A stretch of 64,000 nucleotides of DNA from Hedera helix. Its lineage: Eukaryota > Streptophyta > Magnoliopsida > Apiales > Araliaceae. The position numbers and the translations under genes are program-made. Position 1 is the stretch's first letter, and each line of letters begins with the position of its first letter. The notes below the pieces were generated by a model. That model had not been told where the DNA came from and ran no database searches. It saw only the letters and a list, made by a program, of their open reading frames with translations. The stretch lies in the NCBI GenBank assembly GCA_947179155.2, contig OX359285.1, forward strand, positions 11,961,010 to 12,025,009, given 5' to 3'. Positions 19,968 to 32,459 of the stretch are shown one piece after another.

Positions 19968-21219
19968 ACCTGTGACGCCCTCAAATCACTATACTTACTA
20001 TAGCTGACTTGGTGCTCACTATTAATGTTAAATCATTAAGTTTATAGATGATTTTCTTTATACATAAACAAAGTTCTCATCTTAATTTCCAAAGATCTTT
20101 CATTATTTCATACGAAGTCCTTATAATCGATACAAGGGATATAATACTCAATCAAAACATTTTTTTATCCATAATATTTAGATATTCTATAACTTTACAT
20201 GTTCCAACTGTAACGCCCCCCAAATCCGGGTTCCTTTAACCCTAGACTTGGTGCGTCACGATACATCATCTTCATACATGTTCTATAACTAATGCGGAAT
20301 ATATAAACATAAATTGTTTGTTCTACAACATTTCCCAAGGTTTCTAACCTTAACTTACATATATACCTTTAGATTCATAAAAAGGTTTACAAACTTACTT
20401 ATATCATATAACAATTTAGTTATCATTCATAACACTATAATCTTGTCTTTTGCTTCTGTCACCGTCTCTCCTCGGACATTCGTATTATTCTGAAATTTGT
20501 TATCATGATATAGCAAAAGTGAGCAACGACTTTGCTCAGCAAGTTTAAATACAATAACGATATATCATGATTGAAAGAAAGAATAAGCTTTTGAATTTTC
20601 AACAATGTAATAATTGTGAAAGAGTACGAATCATAATTTCAATAATTAAATGACTGAATCAATTAATGTTGAGTGTCAATAATGACCATGAACAAATTTA
20701 ACTGAACCTTATGGTAATGAAGGTGATCAACCTTTCATACCTGATGAACACGTGCAACATGCACTATGTGCGAATCAACAATTTAAAGAGGTGGAATAAT
20801 TATACAGAATTAAACCACCAGCATGCTTGAAACATAATAACTTGAGTTCGAGTTAGGAACTTGAATAATAAAATAATATATCCTGCTCAAATATAAATTG
20901 AGTAGGGTTTAGGAAAACTTGTCTGTCTGCTCAGCTACAATTACTGTCTAGCTTTAACTAACTGGCTTTGAAAGACCTAACATTAATAAAGTTAGTCTAA
21001 TAATTAATACAGCGTATTTGTACAACTATACGCTCATTAAGGAACTTATCTACCACTCATAAGTACTAACACATAATTTACATCAGTCAAAACGATATTA
21101 TTAACCTTGTAGACCCTCAATCAAATTAGGTTAATAATTTAATAAGTTAGAAAATAATTTTCTCAAGTGTTAAATACTTATTAAACTATTAAACAATTTA
21201 TTATAATTGTTTAAACAAA

Positions 21220-21735
21220 AGAGTTAAAAGACATTTTCTTTATTTCATTTAATTACTATTTAACATTAATTAAATAGTAAGTAATTAAATACGTTTAGTT
21301 ATTATTTAATAATAAATAATAACTTACTAGATTTATTTATTATTTAAAGTTAATCAAATAAGAAATAATTAAATACTCAATCTTAGTTGTCTTTAATTAT
21401 TATTTAATAGTAATTAAATAATAATTAATTAATTTATCATCCTTGTTTATTATTTAATATTAATTAAATAATAAATAATTAATTTAATCATAAATTCAGA
21501 AGATATAATATTAAACTAACTAGATTAATATTTAACATTTAAATATTAATCCTAATACTTATTATATTTGAAAAAAATATAATATTAAACTAACTAGATT
21601 AATATTTACAACATTTAAATATTAATCCTAAATACTTATTATATTTGAAAAATATAATATTAAACTAACTAGATTAATATTTACAACATTTAAATATTAA
21701 TCCTAAATACTTATTATATTTGGAAAATATAATAT
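21220..21735. repeat. AT dyad block and 73-bp tandem repeats in the solo LTR
   Basis: Three copies of a unit of about 73 bp (AATATTAAACTAACTAGATT...ACTTATTATATTTG) start near 21509, 21580 and 21657. Next to them are inverted pairs such as TTATTATTTAAT/ATTAAATAATAA around 21395-21480. The block occupies the same place in the LTR as the hairpin arrays at 40765 and 56955. Confidence 0.7.
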
Positions 21736-21931
21736 TAAATACCTAAATATCATTCTTGTATTATTATTATTTTTGTTATAATTTTACATTAAATTTTAAA
21801 TATTTAAATTAATTAAAATTATCCAGAATGGCAAAATCGTAAATAAACTGAAAAACCGGACCGATGGCAATTTCGTAATTAATCAGAAAACCGAACGGAG
21901 GGGCAAAATAGTAATTTCAGCCGGAAATTTA

Positions 21932-22100
21932 CGCCCGCGCATTGCGCGCTTTAAGAAATAACAGGCCCCAAAACGGCACCGTTTTGGGGATCTGTCGGCT
22001 AGCTTCCGCGCGTTATGCGCGACGACGTTTTTTATAGGCAAAATGGCGTCGTTTTTCAGTCCGCGTCCGACAATGAACAGGGACGCCCGCATTGCGCGGC
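21932..22100. repeat. GC-rich palindrome island in the solo LTR
   Basis: Contains CGCGC-ATT-GCGCG (21936), CGCGCGTTATGCGCG (22007) and CCGCATTGCGCGG (22087). A perfect inverted repeat with 11-base arms CCCCAAAACGG and a 2-base spacer lies at 21966-21989. It stands out in a region otherwise over 75% A+T. Confidence 0.75.
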
Positions 22101-25100
22101 ACCCCCTTTTTCTTTCCCCTTAACAGATTGTGAACAGTAATTTTAATACACCACTTTAATAAAAATTATACATTCAAGTAAGTTTTAAAAATCCAAAGAA
22201 ATTACCAATCACTTAATATCAATTTATAACATGAAAATTTTAATTTTTCATGATTTAATATTAAAAATTTTTATAAAATTTTTTTACATCACATAAACTA
22301 CCACAAATCATAACTTTTTGTGTATAACTCCATTTTGAGTGATTCAAACTTTGTTTTTCTCATGATTTAATGTTCTATAATATTATAACATTAAATCTAA
22401 ATTTTATAAAAATTAATTTCTTGTCATTACTTTGAGACTTGATTTAACACCACCAATCACATGTTTTTAGCATATAAATTATAACAAAGCACAAACCAAG
22501 TATATTAAACTCAAGCATGACATAAATATTACTACTACACATTATTAACTATACTAATATGTTTATACTCACATGTTAGTTTATTTAATTAAAAACAAAC
22601 AAACTACATTTAAAATAAGCATTATCTCATTTTAATGGCTATCTTCATTTTTCTTCCAAAATAGGTTGTGAAGGAGGATGGCATGAACCAAGAATTCCTT
22701 CTCCTTCCTTATCCTTGCTCTCAAATATTTTCTCTCACAAACTATTTCTCTCAACTTTCTATTGGACTTTGAGAAAAATGAAGTGTAAATGCCTTAATAA
22801 AACAAGTATACTAGTAAAATTCTTAGATACCAAAATTGTATCTATTATTCATGATGCTCCTACTTGGATACTTGCTCAAGAAAGCTAGCCCATGACTTAG
22901 TTGGTGGAAGAGGCATGGTCCATGTACAAAAAATCAATACAAGCAACCATTATTTAATTAAATGAAAAATAAAGGAAAATAAAATCAATTCACTATCTTT
23001 TTCCTTCCTCATTGTCGGCTGATACCATCCATTTGTCCCAAAATAATAGTCACTAGTTCACTTTTTAAATAATTAATAGTTTAAACAATTTAATTCCAAG
23101 TGGGCTCAAGCTTTGGGCTTTATTTAAAATACCAATTGGGCTCTAATTAAATTGTTTGGGCTACTAGTTTGTCAAGTCCATTTAATTTGTCATTGGACTA
23201 TTTAATTATAACCCAAATGATTAATTATTAATTTTGTTACACATTAATTATCCAGTTCATAATTAAATAATAATTGAATTGATTAATTAATTAAATACTC
23301 TAACCCATTAATATTAAATTACTAAATGGACTAATAAATATTATTATTAATATTTCACATTATTTAAATTAATTAATTATCATATTAATTAATTTATAAA
23401 ATTTAATTCACTCATTATATTCAATTTCATTGAATATTTAATTAATGGCAACTTATCAATTATTTTGATATTAAAACTTTAGAGTGTGTTCGCTAATAAT
23501 AATAATATATATAATCTATATATATTATTTATACACATTACTTTACATTAAAAATAATTTCACAATAAATTATGAAATTAAACTAAATACAATATATAAT
23601 TTAATATATATTATTTAGGCCATAAATTAAATTATTTAATACATTTACATTAAATAATTCATTTCTCATCAATTATGGAAATAAATCCATTTACCCGAAA
23701 ATACATTAAAGTAATAATATATTTACTCAATTTCTTATTTAAATAATTTATTAAATTATTTAATTAATATTACACAAATAATTGTATAATAAAATTTCTC
23801 ACTCCCATAAATCATTTACATTGATTTATTTAATTATAGAATATATTCATTTAATATATTTAATTACTATTTAAAATTACTCAATTAATTTAATCCCTTT
23901 ATATATATGTACACATATATGAAATTAAATATTGTACAATATATAATTACTATTCTCCCTTAATTAAATCAACTATTTGATATAATTAATAATTATATAA
24001 TTTACATAATTATTCCTCACAAATAATTTATCAACAATTTGCATAATTGTTGATTAATGAATATAATTAATTCCACAATAAACCTTTTAATTCAATTCGG
24101 ATTAATTTAATATTAATTTATCTATTTATCAAAATTTAATTAACCATTAAATTATGTTACTAAATATGCACGCATATATATATATTCATATAAATACATA
24201 TTTAATTTACACGCAACCACGTCGCATAATTACATAACTCCACTAATTAATTCTCTTAATTTAATTAGACTTGTTGTTAGTCAAGTTTATTGAATTATCA
24301 CTTTTCTTGCTAACTTATCAAAAATTTGATATCACCATATCTAAGTTAGTCCATTAAATTTAATTTGGACCTCTATATAAATTCTCAACAAGACTTACAA
24401 CAATTAACATATTGGGCTTGTTTTAATCTCACCTTTGAATTCTATACATCAACTTAATAATTAAGTTAATTACTTAATTAATTACTTCTCATTATTGCCA
24501 TCCTCGGCAATAATTCTAGCTCCTCTATATAATTAATCTAATTACTTATATTTCATGATTTTCCTTCTTAATTCAAATTTAAACTAATTAATTTATTAGT
24601 TTTATTGAGTATTAATTTACTCATCTTCTTGTTTGGCTAACAAACACCACTCTAGGAATATATAACTATGTATATATATCCTTATAACCGTCTTCACTTC
24701 TCAAATGAATTTATTTCCTTAATAAATTCTCTATGTGCATCTTTAAAATATTCTTACATTTAATTTCTAACAAATCAATTATGTTAAAAAAAATGTTTAC
24801 CCATTTTCTACACATCTTACTTCTCACATTCTAGGTTTTAAACCTTAACCTTTAATAAAATCAATTAAGATATTATTTAAAATCTTGGAAATATCTGGGA
24901 TATTACACCAACATCCACGACATTAAATCATTAGGACGACTCTGGGGAACAGAGAATCTCGCGGTGAATGTTTGTATCTTCACCCGTGATAAATGTTTGC
25001 ATCTTTATCTGTGACAAATGGTTGTATCTTTGTCCGGTGCAAAATTCTCTTTTCGTACAGAACATTACCCAACTAGTTAAAACCCTCATTCGAAACATAT

Positions 25101-28100
25101 TTGGTTATAATAATATCTCATAATATCAATAATCCTACTTATCTGACATTCAAAATAGTAATAACGAGTTATACCTGAGTCCGAGGAACCTTCACAATGG
25201 ATTTGACCAGTCAACATCGCTTAATCTTGTCTCAGAAGTACAACACTCACAAGTTATTTACCGATCCTCATTCAGATAAATAGATCTTTATTAATACTAT
25301 GTTAAATTTTAACAATTCTAGGTTTAATCAAAATAAAGACGTAACAAGATAATGTGATAAAACTTGATAATATTTATATAATATTCAGTTACATGTGTGG
25401 AACTTGTACTTATTACAAAATGTCATTATGATTACAGTTAAGGAAAGAAGTAAACTAGTCTACACATTTCTTTCCTTTCTTCTTTGAGCCGGAACTCTCG
25501 GGTTTGTCTGCAAATTAGGTTTATTTGCAAGAGTGAGCTAAAATGCTCAGCAAGTCTTAAACACATAGCATATAAGTGAACTCACATCGATATGGATTGA
25601 AAGAATTCGTGGCACAACAATTGATATTTAAAAATATTTTAACATAGCAAGACTGAGTGGTGGTTAGACCTTAAACTGTTCTTTTTCTTTTGACTTAGAA
25701 CCAATTACAGTAGATATAGAAAGGGGATCAACCTAACGACATCTTATGTTATGCATAACATACCTTACACTGGACAGATCAAGAACAGTGATATATATTC
25801 GTTCATCTAAGTTTACTTCACATGTCAGGATTGCCCCAAGACGACTTGGTTTGATATAATAAAGCATGATTCAAATTATATCACGAATAAGCATTTCATT
25901 TTTCAAGTTATACCGAAACAAGAAGATATAATTCTTGTATCAAAGATTTATAACACGTTGCATGTAAAAAATGTATAAATCACATAGAAAGCAAGTAAAC
26001 AAATGTTAAGGATAGAAAACTTGCCTTAAAGCACAATTAGGGTTTCCCGATAATCGTTTAAAATGCCTATATAAAGGGTTACGCATACCCGAATGTTAGT
26101 TTGTCAAATTTTCCTTCTTTATACATGATTTTATAACTAAACTAGACTATTTTCATTGATGTAATTTATAGGAGGCTTGGCTAACTCAAAATCATAAAAT
26201 TTGGTGATTTTTAGGGTTTTCACCCGAGAGCCTCCCTAATTTTTTAGCTTTAAGGTCATTTCCGATAACTGTCATAACTTTGTCATAAGAAAATATTTTG
26301 AAGTGATTATTAAATCTAAATTACTTAGAATTTCATGATCTACAACTTTTATTTGTATTGCTAAGGAAGATTCATATTAAGTTTTCAAAAAATGGCAAAA
26401 ACAGACAGTGAGCATTCTTTGCTTAGCAGTTTTAGGATTAATCATGTAAGACATGTCTCAGTTTGCTTTAATTGCTTAAGATGCCATGTTATGAGACTCA
26501 ATAACACTTCATAACATAAAAATAAGAAATCATAAACCTTCTCATAGAATGATTCATGACTTTTGCTTAAGAACACATGAAGAACGAAAAATCGTACATG
26601 GCTACGACTTATGTTCTTGAGCTTTTGGATTTTATACTTAAAATAATTTAAGCATTATAACTGCTTACATAAGTGATTATGACACTTTACAATTGATAAA
26701 ATTTGGTCATTATAACGGCTTGCATAACTGATTAAAACAATTTATAATAATGGCTCAAGAACATACGAAGAACACGGAGAACGATAATTGTACATGGCTA
26801 TGACGTACGTTCTTGAGCTTTAAGCTACGAAATAAAATTCGACATTATAACTACTGTAAAATGAAGAAAGGGTCAAGAACATGTGGAGACCACGGAGAAC
26901 GACAATCGTACATGGTTATGACTCGCGTTCTTGAGTTTTTGAAAATTAAAGACGAAAGAAAAATCGAACATAAAAACTATTAAAGATTGTACCTTTTGAA
27001 TTTGTAATTTTTAACTATTTCTTTGCAATTTCCAAGGGAGCAACTCAATGGAACTCTCTCTTAATAATTGAACATGGCTTGCTATTTATAAGCTATGCTA
27101 AGCTAGGGGAAATGGTCATTGTTACAAGACTTATAAGCTAAGCTAAGCATAAGTGCACCTCCCTTTCCAAACTTGTTTGGCCGACAATATGGACTCCTTT
27201 AATGGCATTAATGCTTGAAATCATCACATTTTTTGTTACACCACAATTGACACATGTTAGCTTTTAATTGGTCCACGACTTAACTTACCAAAAGAATAGT
27301 TCTAGGGCTTATTTGGTTTGTGAATTAACCATTTAATTGAGGGGTAGTCAAGGTCTTTTATCAAGCTTGATCAAGGTTAGTTTTAGTCCTTTTGATAATC
27401 TAGCTTAGTCATGATTAGGTTAATTAGCAATAAACCTAAGAACTTGATTAGTTGATTAGGTTATTAATTGACTAATTAGTTTAACATATAGATTAGGTTA
27501 CTCTTTAGCTTAATTAACCTTAATCCTAATTAGGTTAAGTTTAATTGCATGATAATTAGGTTAAATGGTAATCTAGTTACCCTAACCTAGTTCGATCCCA
27601 ACCGGATTAGTGCTAATCACCTAATTAGGTTAATTAGTTAGCTAATTAAATAATTTGTAACTAGGTTTAGGTCTAGATTAGGTTTTCTAATTTAGTTATC
27701 TCAAACCTAGTTTATTTTTAAGTATTTTAGTTGAATTGATCTTTACTATTTTAAAAGTCTGATATTATAGTCTTGTTTCAAATAAACACTATTTTGTTAA
27801 GTGAAAAGTCAAAAAAATGTTACACGTTTTTCGATAAATAGTGTTTTTGACAACCATTTCTCAAAAAATGGTTAGACGATCAAAAAGACAAATAAAATAT
27901 TCTTCGTCTTTTCCCTATTTTGTCCTATTCCCGACACATTTTTTGAGAAAAAAACTTCTATTGGCTAAAAAGTGTTTTCAAAGTGTGGGAAAGATGAATT
28001 CTAAAATAGAATGTCATTTCGACATACACATTTCGCTCGGGGCCCTATGTTAGATTTTTTAAGGTTTAAGGTTTAGGTTTTATCCTCTTTTCAGATTTTT

Positions 28101-28272
28101 GAAAAAAAAACTTTTATTCTCCTTTTTCGTACTAAGGTTGGATACTCGAACCCAAACGCAAAAATAAACAATAACAAAGATTTCATAACACATATAAGAT
28201 GTAATTCAATCTTTTTTTATTCATATAAACTCGGATTATAACTCTCTCAGAAGTTTGTAATATTACATTACA

Positions 28273-29683
28273 TGTAAATCAAATCATAATATGTAACATG
28301 CTTTAGATGGTGCAAATAGATGTTGTGTGATCATACTAAGTGAACAAATAAGTTTCTATTAATGTATATGGCATATAAAGTTTAATAACTCAAGTATGAA
28401 TTTAAGGATAGATTTTGTTAAGTTGGCAAAATTTCTACAAAAAGTTAACTTTTGGCCACTTTGTGCAATTGAAGGTAAAATGAAGTTAAATAGCAAAGTT
28501 TTATGTAAATACATGTGTTTGTGTCGATTTAGAAGTCATTTGGTGCTTATGGCGATAAAAAAAAGGATTTTAAACGTTTAAAAACATTCGCCGACATCTA
28601 AAATGATTTTTTTTAATGTTTTTAAAGGCCTATGCAAGTCATATATATGTTATATATGTTAATTCATGTGTTGGAATCAAGTTTTGTAAAAAGAGGCCAA
28701 AAATAGCATGAAAATTGGAAAGAATTTTTTTTCAAAATCTGCAGCACTGCGCCCAGGTGAGATGTTTTGAACTAAACAGTGCTAGTTCCTTGAATAGTGA
28801 TATATGTCATGTATTTCTATAAATCATCTTGAAGTTCATTTATTATTGAACCGTTTTTGAGAAAGGTCGATGCCAATCTTGATCTGACTAAACATATGTG
28901 CAAATTCATGTTGAATTCATATATTCATTGTTATGTTCTTCAATCCATAATGTTGTGGTGCGAAATCTATGAAATGTTGTACAGAACCTTGATAAAAAGG
29001 GGAATAAAGAAAAGAAAAAAGGGGAATATAAATCCCATGGCGTGGTTGCTTAGATGTTCATATTGTGCACAATGTAAAAGTACGATAGACTGATCAGCTA
29101 GAGTACACATCTGAAATGAAATGCAGTCTTATGACTTAACTGGGTAGTATCAGTCTTTGTGATTCATATTATTCTTAAGGAGTTCTTAGTCTTGTGATCA
29201 TACAGCTAGCATGATTCATGTTTCAAGTTAATCATGCAAAGATTTATATTATATTCCCAAGTTTTTCATGGAACCCTTTAATGGTTCAATCCTATTGTAA
29301 CAGATTTTCATTCATTACTCTGAAATATCATTTCGTTATTTGTTTATATACTTGTTGAGTTATTTTATGTTCACTCTTGCTTTAACAGGATATTTCAGCT
29401 AAGCCCTTACAGGCCGAGGGGTCAGGGACAGATAAAGAAAAGGGAAAGGCTAGTAAGCAATGATTGTATAGTTATAGGACTACTGTGCATGTAATATTAC
29501 ATTTTTGTAATATGTCAATTGTAAATGTTTCGTAATGTATAAAGGTATATGAACCTGGGATAGTTATGTAATATTGTAAATTAAGTTGTATTATTCAGAA
29601 ATGAATTGTTGGGATTGAATGGTAGAATAGTATCGTGAGCACTGAACCTGTGGTTCAAGGGACCCGGATTTGGAGGCGTCACA
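28273..29683 (+). repeat. 5' LTR of the plus-strand chromovirus, second part
   Basis: Follows the ttaca duplication and continues the LTR begun at 291. It ends GGACCCGGATTTGGAGGCGT then CACA at 29683, the end shared by all chromovirus LTRs here, and is followed by the primer site. The stretch 29040-29110 aligns by eye with 58660-58720 of another LTR (TATTGTGCAC...ACGATAG.CTGATCA.CTAGAGTAC). Confidence 0.75.
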
Positions 29684-29686
29684 AGT

Positions 29687-29699
29687 TGGTATCAAAGCT
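29687..29699 (+). promoter_or_regulatory. Primer-binding site of the plus-strand chromovirus
   Basis: TGGTATCAAAGCT lies three bases after the LTR end and differs by one base from the initiator tRNA-Met site TGGTATCAGAGC. It sets the orientation and 5' end of this element's internal region. Confidence 0.85.
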
Positions 29700-29989
29700 C
29701 ATAAGTTATAAACTTTAGGTGAGGAAACCTTAGGAATATGACCTTAAGGAAGATAGTAAAACTCATTTAGAATGATATAGGAAACGAAGTGTAGAAATTA
29801 TTAAAGTTAAAAAAAAAACCTTCACAATATGTGTTATGTGCTATGTGTTATGCGTAATATAGGTAAGAAAATTGCATTGAACTAAATAATTGTTCTTGTG
29901 ATTTTATAATATGCTAGAGATTGGATAATCCAGATGGGTAATAAAGTCGGGCAATAGAGAAAGAATGTCGGGACATTCAAGTGGATGTG

Positions 29990-30550
29990 ATGACTACAGT
30001 ACCAGTTGCAGCAATAGTACCAGCTGAGGACAGTGGGTATGAAGAAGATCCAGAAGAACTGGAAGGAGACTCTGATGGGGCATTACCGGAGAATGCGTCA
30101 TTCGATCTAAGAGAGGCTGACTAGGAATGGATAACTAGTCTGAAACAATAGAATAATGAATTTGTGGAAAGAATTCTAGAGTTAGAGACTCAAACAGCAG
30201 AACGGCAAACAGTTGTAGAACAACATGAGTCAGCAGTGCAAGTGTTAGTCAATAGAAATATGGAGCTAGGGGATTAGTTGAGGTAGGAAGAACATAAATT
30301 TCAGGAATTGATGAATGATAAGGAAGTCTTAGAGGCTAAGCTAAGGGAGGCAACTGTTGAGATAACCAGGTATGAACATGTTGGGGCTAAAGCAGTAAGG
30401 AGGGTGAATTTAGTAGAAGAGAAAATAAAGGTTAAAAAAGCCAGGATAGATAGCATAAATGTAAAGATGGACAATATGATCTATGTTTTTCGCACAGCTT
30501 TTGGAAGGGCACAAGATAGGGTGTATTACTACCCTGTAGAGTATGATTAA
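29990..30550 (+). pseudogene. Acidic and coiled-coil ORF upstream of gag (second element)
   Basis: 187 codons from ATG at 29990 to TAA at 30548, with four in-frame stops, all TAG. The first third is acidic (PAEDSGYEEDPEELEGDSDG); the rest is a coiled coil rich in Glu, Leu, Gln and Val (NNEFVERILELETQTAERQT, LEAKLREATVEITR), ending basic and then YYYPVEYD. It lies between the primer site and gag. The layout and composition match the minus-strand ORF at 19183-19775 of the other chromovirus, although the sequences are too diverged to align confidently by eye. No family recognised. Confidence 0.6.
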
Positions 30551-30999
30551 ACCAGTAACACCTTGAGCAGGTGGAAGATGATTGCTATCATGGATGTGGA
30601 GTATGATGACGTAGTTCAGTGTGGAATGTTTTCATAGGATGTTATAATAGGTGTATATGGTGATGTATATCTATGTGTGTATGTAATGTAAATCCCTAGT
30701 CGTTTGTTACAAGAGGGATAGATAGTGTTATGTAACCTCTTTGGTCCTAAGGGGGGAATTCCTAAGTTTGTTATATAGAGTTGTGAAATGTGAATCCCGA
30801 CTTTTGTAGTCTGAAAGGATAGAAAAGGTTTATAACAATATGCTAAATGTGATTTAAGGTGCTAGGCACTAGTCAATTTGCATATGAATATAAACTCAGT
30901 TATTAAATGTGTTTCGATATGGCTATGTGTTTAAATTAATGTGAGGATATGATATGTGAATGGTAAGATAATAATCATTACATAAATTGTTAAACAGAA

Positions 31000-31955
31000 A
31001 TGCCACCTAGACGAAGACCAAATGTTCAACCTCCAACAGAGGAATCGGTAAATGCTCCCAAGGAACGAGTTAATCCCATGCAGCAATTTGTTGACTTGTT
31101 GATGAGAGCTTTTCAGAATAGAAATGTTAATCCAATGGGTGATCAACCTGTAGCGACTTATATTGCTACATTCAAAGACTTTAAAGCTGTAGGACCCTCG
31201 GGGTTCAAGGGGACTATGAATCTATTAGAGGCCCAAAATTGGGTAATTGAAGTTGAAAAAGTGTTAGACGTAGCTAACGTTGTAGAAGAACAGAAAATTA
31301 ACTTTGTTACATTTATGCTTACAGGAGAAACCAACTATTTGTGGGGAGTTAATAAAGGAAGATTGGGAATGGGAGCAACATGGAAAAGATTCAAAGAGAT
31401 GTTTTTCAAGACTTATTTTCCTCTGGTAACACAAGACATGATGGAAGTGCAATTCTTGGAATTAAAACAAGGAAATATGACTGTGGCCGAGTATGCGGCT
31501 AAATTGAACGAGTTAGCAAGATTTGTTCCACATCAAGTGGATACAGAACAACGAAAGGCAAAACCATTTGAACGTGGAGCAACGCCTTAACAAAGTATAA
31601 ATAAGAGCAACGTGGTAAGAGAGGTGATGGGACAAATAGAGAAGGAAGCAGTGGGGGCAGTAACTCTAATAAACGAAAATGGAATAATAACAATAACAAC
31701 TCTAGAATCAAACAAGGAGAACAGAAGAAGAAAATAGAATCGTGTGCCACTTGTGTAAAGGGACACTTGGGAGTATGTTTGAAGGAGAATAATGTTTGCT
31801 TTAGGTGTGGTTAAGAAGGGTACATCGCACCGAATTGTCCGATTCCGAAGACAACTAAAGGATGTTTCCATTGCGGAGAATTGGGGCATCAAATTAAAGA
31901 TTATCCAAAGAAGAAAACTGATGGGGGAAGTGGAAGCAAAGGGAATAACAGTGGG
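31000..31955 (+). pseudogene. gag: Chromovirus gag with zinc knuckles
   Basis: Starts MPPRRRPNVQPPTEE at 31000. The capsid-type domain has FKDFKAVGPSGFKG, EAQNWVIEVEKVLDV, GETNYLWGVNKGR, WKRFKEMFFKTYFP and EVQFLELKQGNMTVAEYAAK. The ORF is closed at 31588, and nucleocapsid sequence continues in another frame: a degenerate knuckle CFRCG-stop-EGYIAPNCP (about 31798-31840) and an intact-looking one CFHCGELGHQIKDY with Tyr where the last Cys belongs (31862-31905). Decayed by at least two stops and a frame slip. Homologous to the minus-strand gag at 18216-18975, but it retains the region deleted there. Confidence 0.83.
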
Positions 31956-31987
31956 AAACTGGCAATTGGCGGACCTGCAAAGCCGGG

Positions 31988-32453
31988 GAGACCAATAGTA
32001 CGTACATTCAACATGACAGTACAAGATGTGGTGGCATCAAAAGACGTGGTGTCAGGTATCATTCCTATCAATAATATAAACGCTTGTGTATTATTTAATT
32101 CGGGTGCTACCTGATCCCTTGTATTTGACGAGTTTGCAAAGAGATTGAATTTACCCCAAACAAAGTTAGAAAATGTGTTAAATATAAAAGTATCAAACAA
32201 AGAAGTAATTCAGGTGGAGAATATTCATCGGAATTGCTATCTGCCAATAAGAGGACATAAGCTAACAGTTGACTTAATTCCTATTTGGTTAGGAGAGTTT
32301 AATGTAATACTTGAAATGGATTGGTTGTATAACCACGGGGCGGTGATTGACTGCCAAAAGAAATGGGTGAACCTTCAAACTCCTGCCAAGTTTAAGGTAG
32401 TATTTTATGGTAGCAAATCACCAAGGCAATCTTGTTGTCTGACGATGATGTAG
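31988..32453 (+). pseudogene. pol: Chromovirus protease
   Basis: The frame encodes SGIIPINNINACVLFNSGAT and then a TGA (32112). The catalytic Asp of the D-S-G-A motif is Asn here (codon AAT at 32097). After the stop the same fold continues with VFDEFAKRLNLP and the second conserved block ILEMDWLYNHGAVIDCQKK near 32310-32360. The enzyme would cleave the Gag-Pol polyprotein; this copy is inactive by both the stop and the missing catalytic residue. Confidence 0.8.
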
Positions 32454-32459
32454 GCTAAA

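Larger units (their letters stand above)
20209..24907 (-). mobile_element. Solo LTR of a chromovirus-type element (4.7 kb)
   Basis: Begins TGTAACGCCCCCC and ends GGATATTACA on the plus strand, with perfect 5-bp duplications (ccaac). No gag or pol is present, so it is a solo LTR left by recombination between two LTRs. In its own (minus) orientation it starts TGTAATATCCCAG and has, in order, a long AT-rich part, a GC-rich palindrome island (22100-21932), three tandem repeats of about 73 bp (21735-21500), a dyad-rich AT block (21500-21220), and a conserved hairpin near 20510-20550. Homologous LTRs are at 52332-60970 and 62306-64000, and more distant ones at 38405 and 54896. Confidence 0.85.
1268..28267 (-). 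mobile_element. Tekay/Del-like chromovirus, internally deleted, hosting two insertions
   Basis: Both ends are LTRs (1268-4940 and 19971-28267) flanked by a perfect 5-bp duplication ttaca (1263-1267 and 28268-28272). Read on the minus strand the order is 5' LTR, tRNA-Met-like primer site, acidic/coiled-coil ORF, gag, integrase, chromodomain, polypurine tract, 3' LTR. Zinc knuckle, protease, RT and RNase H are missing: gag passes directly into integrase near 18216, so this copy could not move by itself. An Athila element sits between integrase and chromodomain (5344-17238) and a solo LTR sits in its 5' LTR (20209-24907). Without these insertions it would be about 10.4 kb. Chromodomain plus Met primer site places it among chromoviruses; Tekay/Del is my best lineage guess. 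Confidence 0.85.
19971..28267 (-). repeat. 5' LTR of the minus-strand chromovirus, split by a solo LTR
   Basis: Two pieces, 19971-20208 and 24908-28267, are collinear with 1268-4940. The break is at the sequence matching 1499-1505, flanked by the ccaac duplication (20204-20208 and 24908-24912). The outer end TGTAATATT... lies at 28267, followed by the element's own target duplication ttaca. Confidence 0.88.

Noticed and set aside
21883..22092. 69-codon minus-strand ORF over the GC island
   Set aside because: Frame stays open only because of the GC palindromes; no conserved counterpart in related LTRs.
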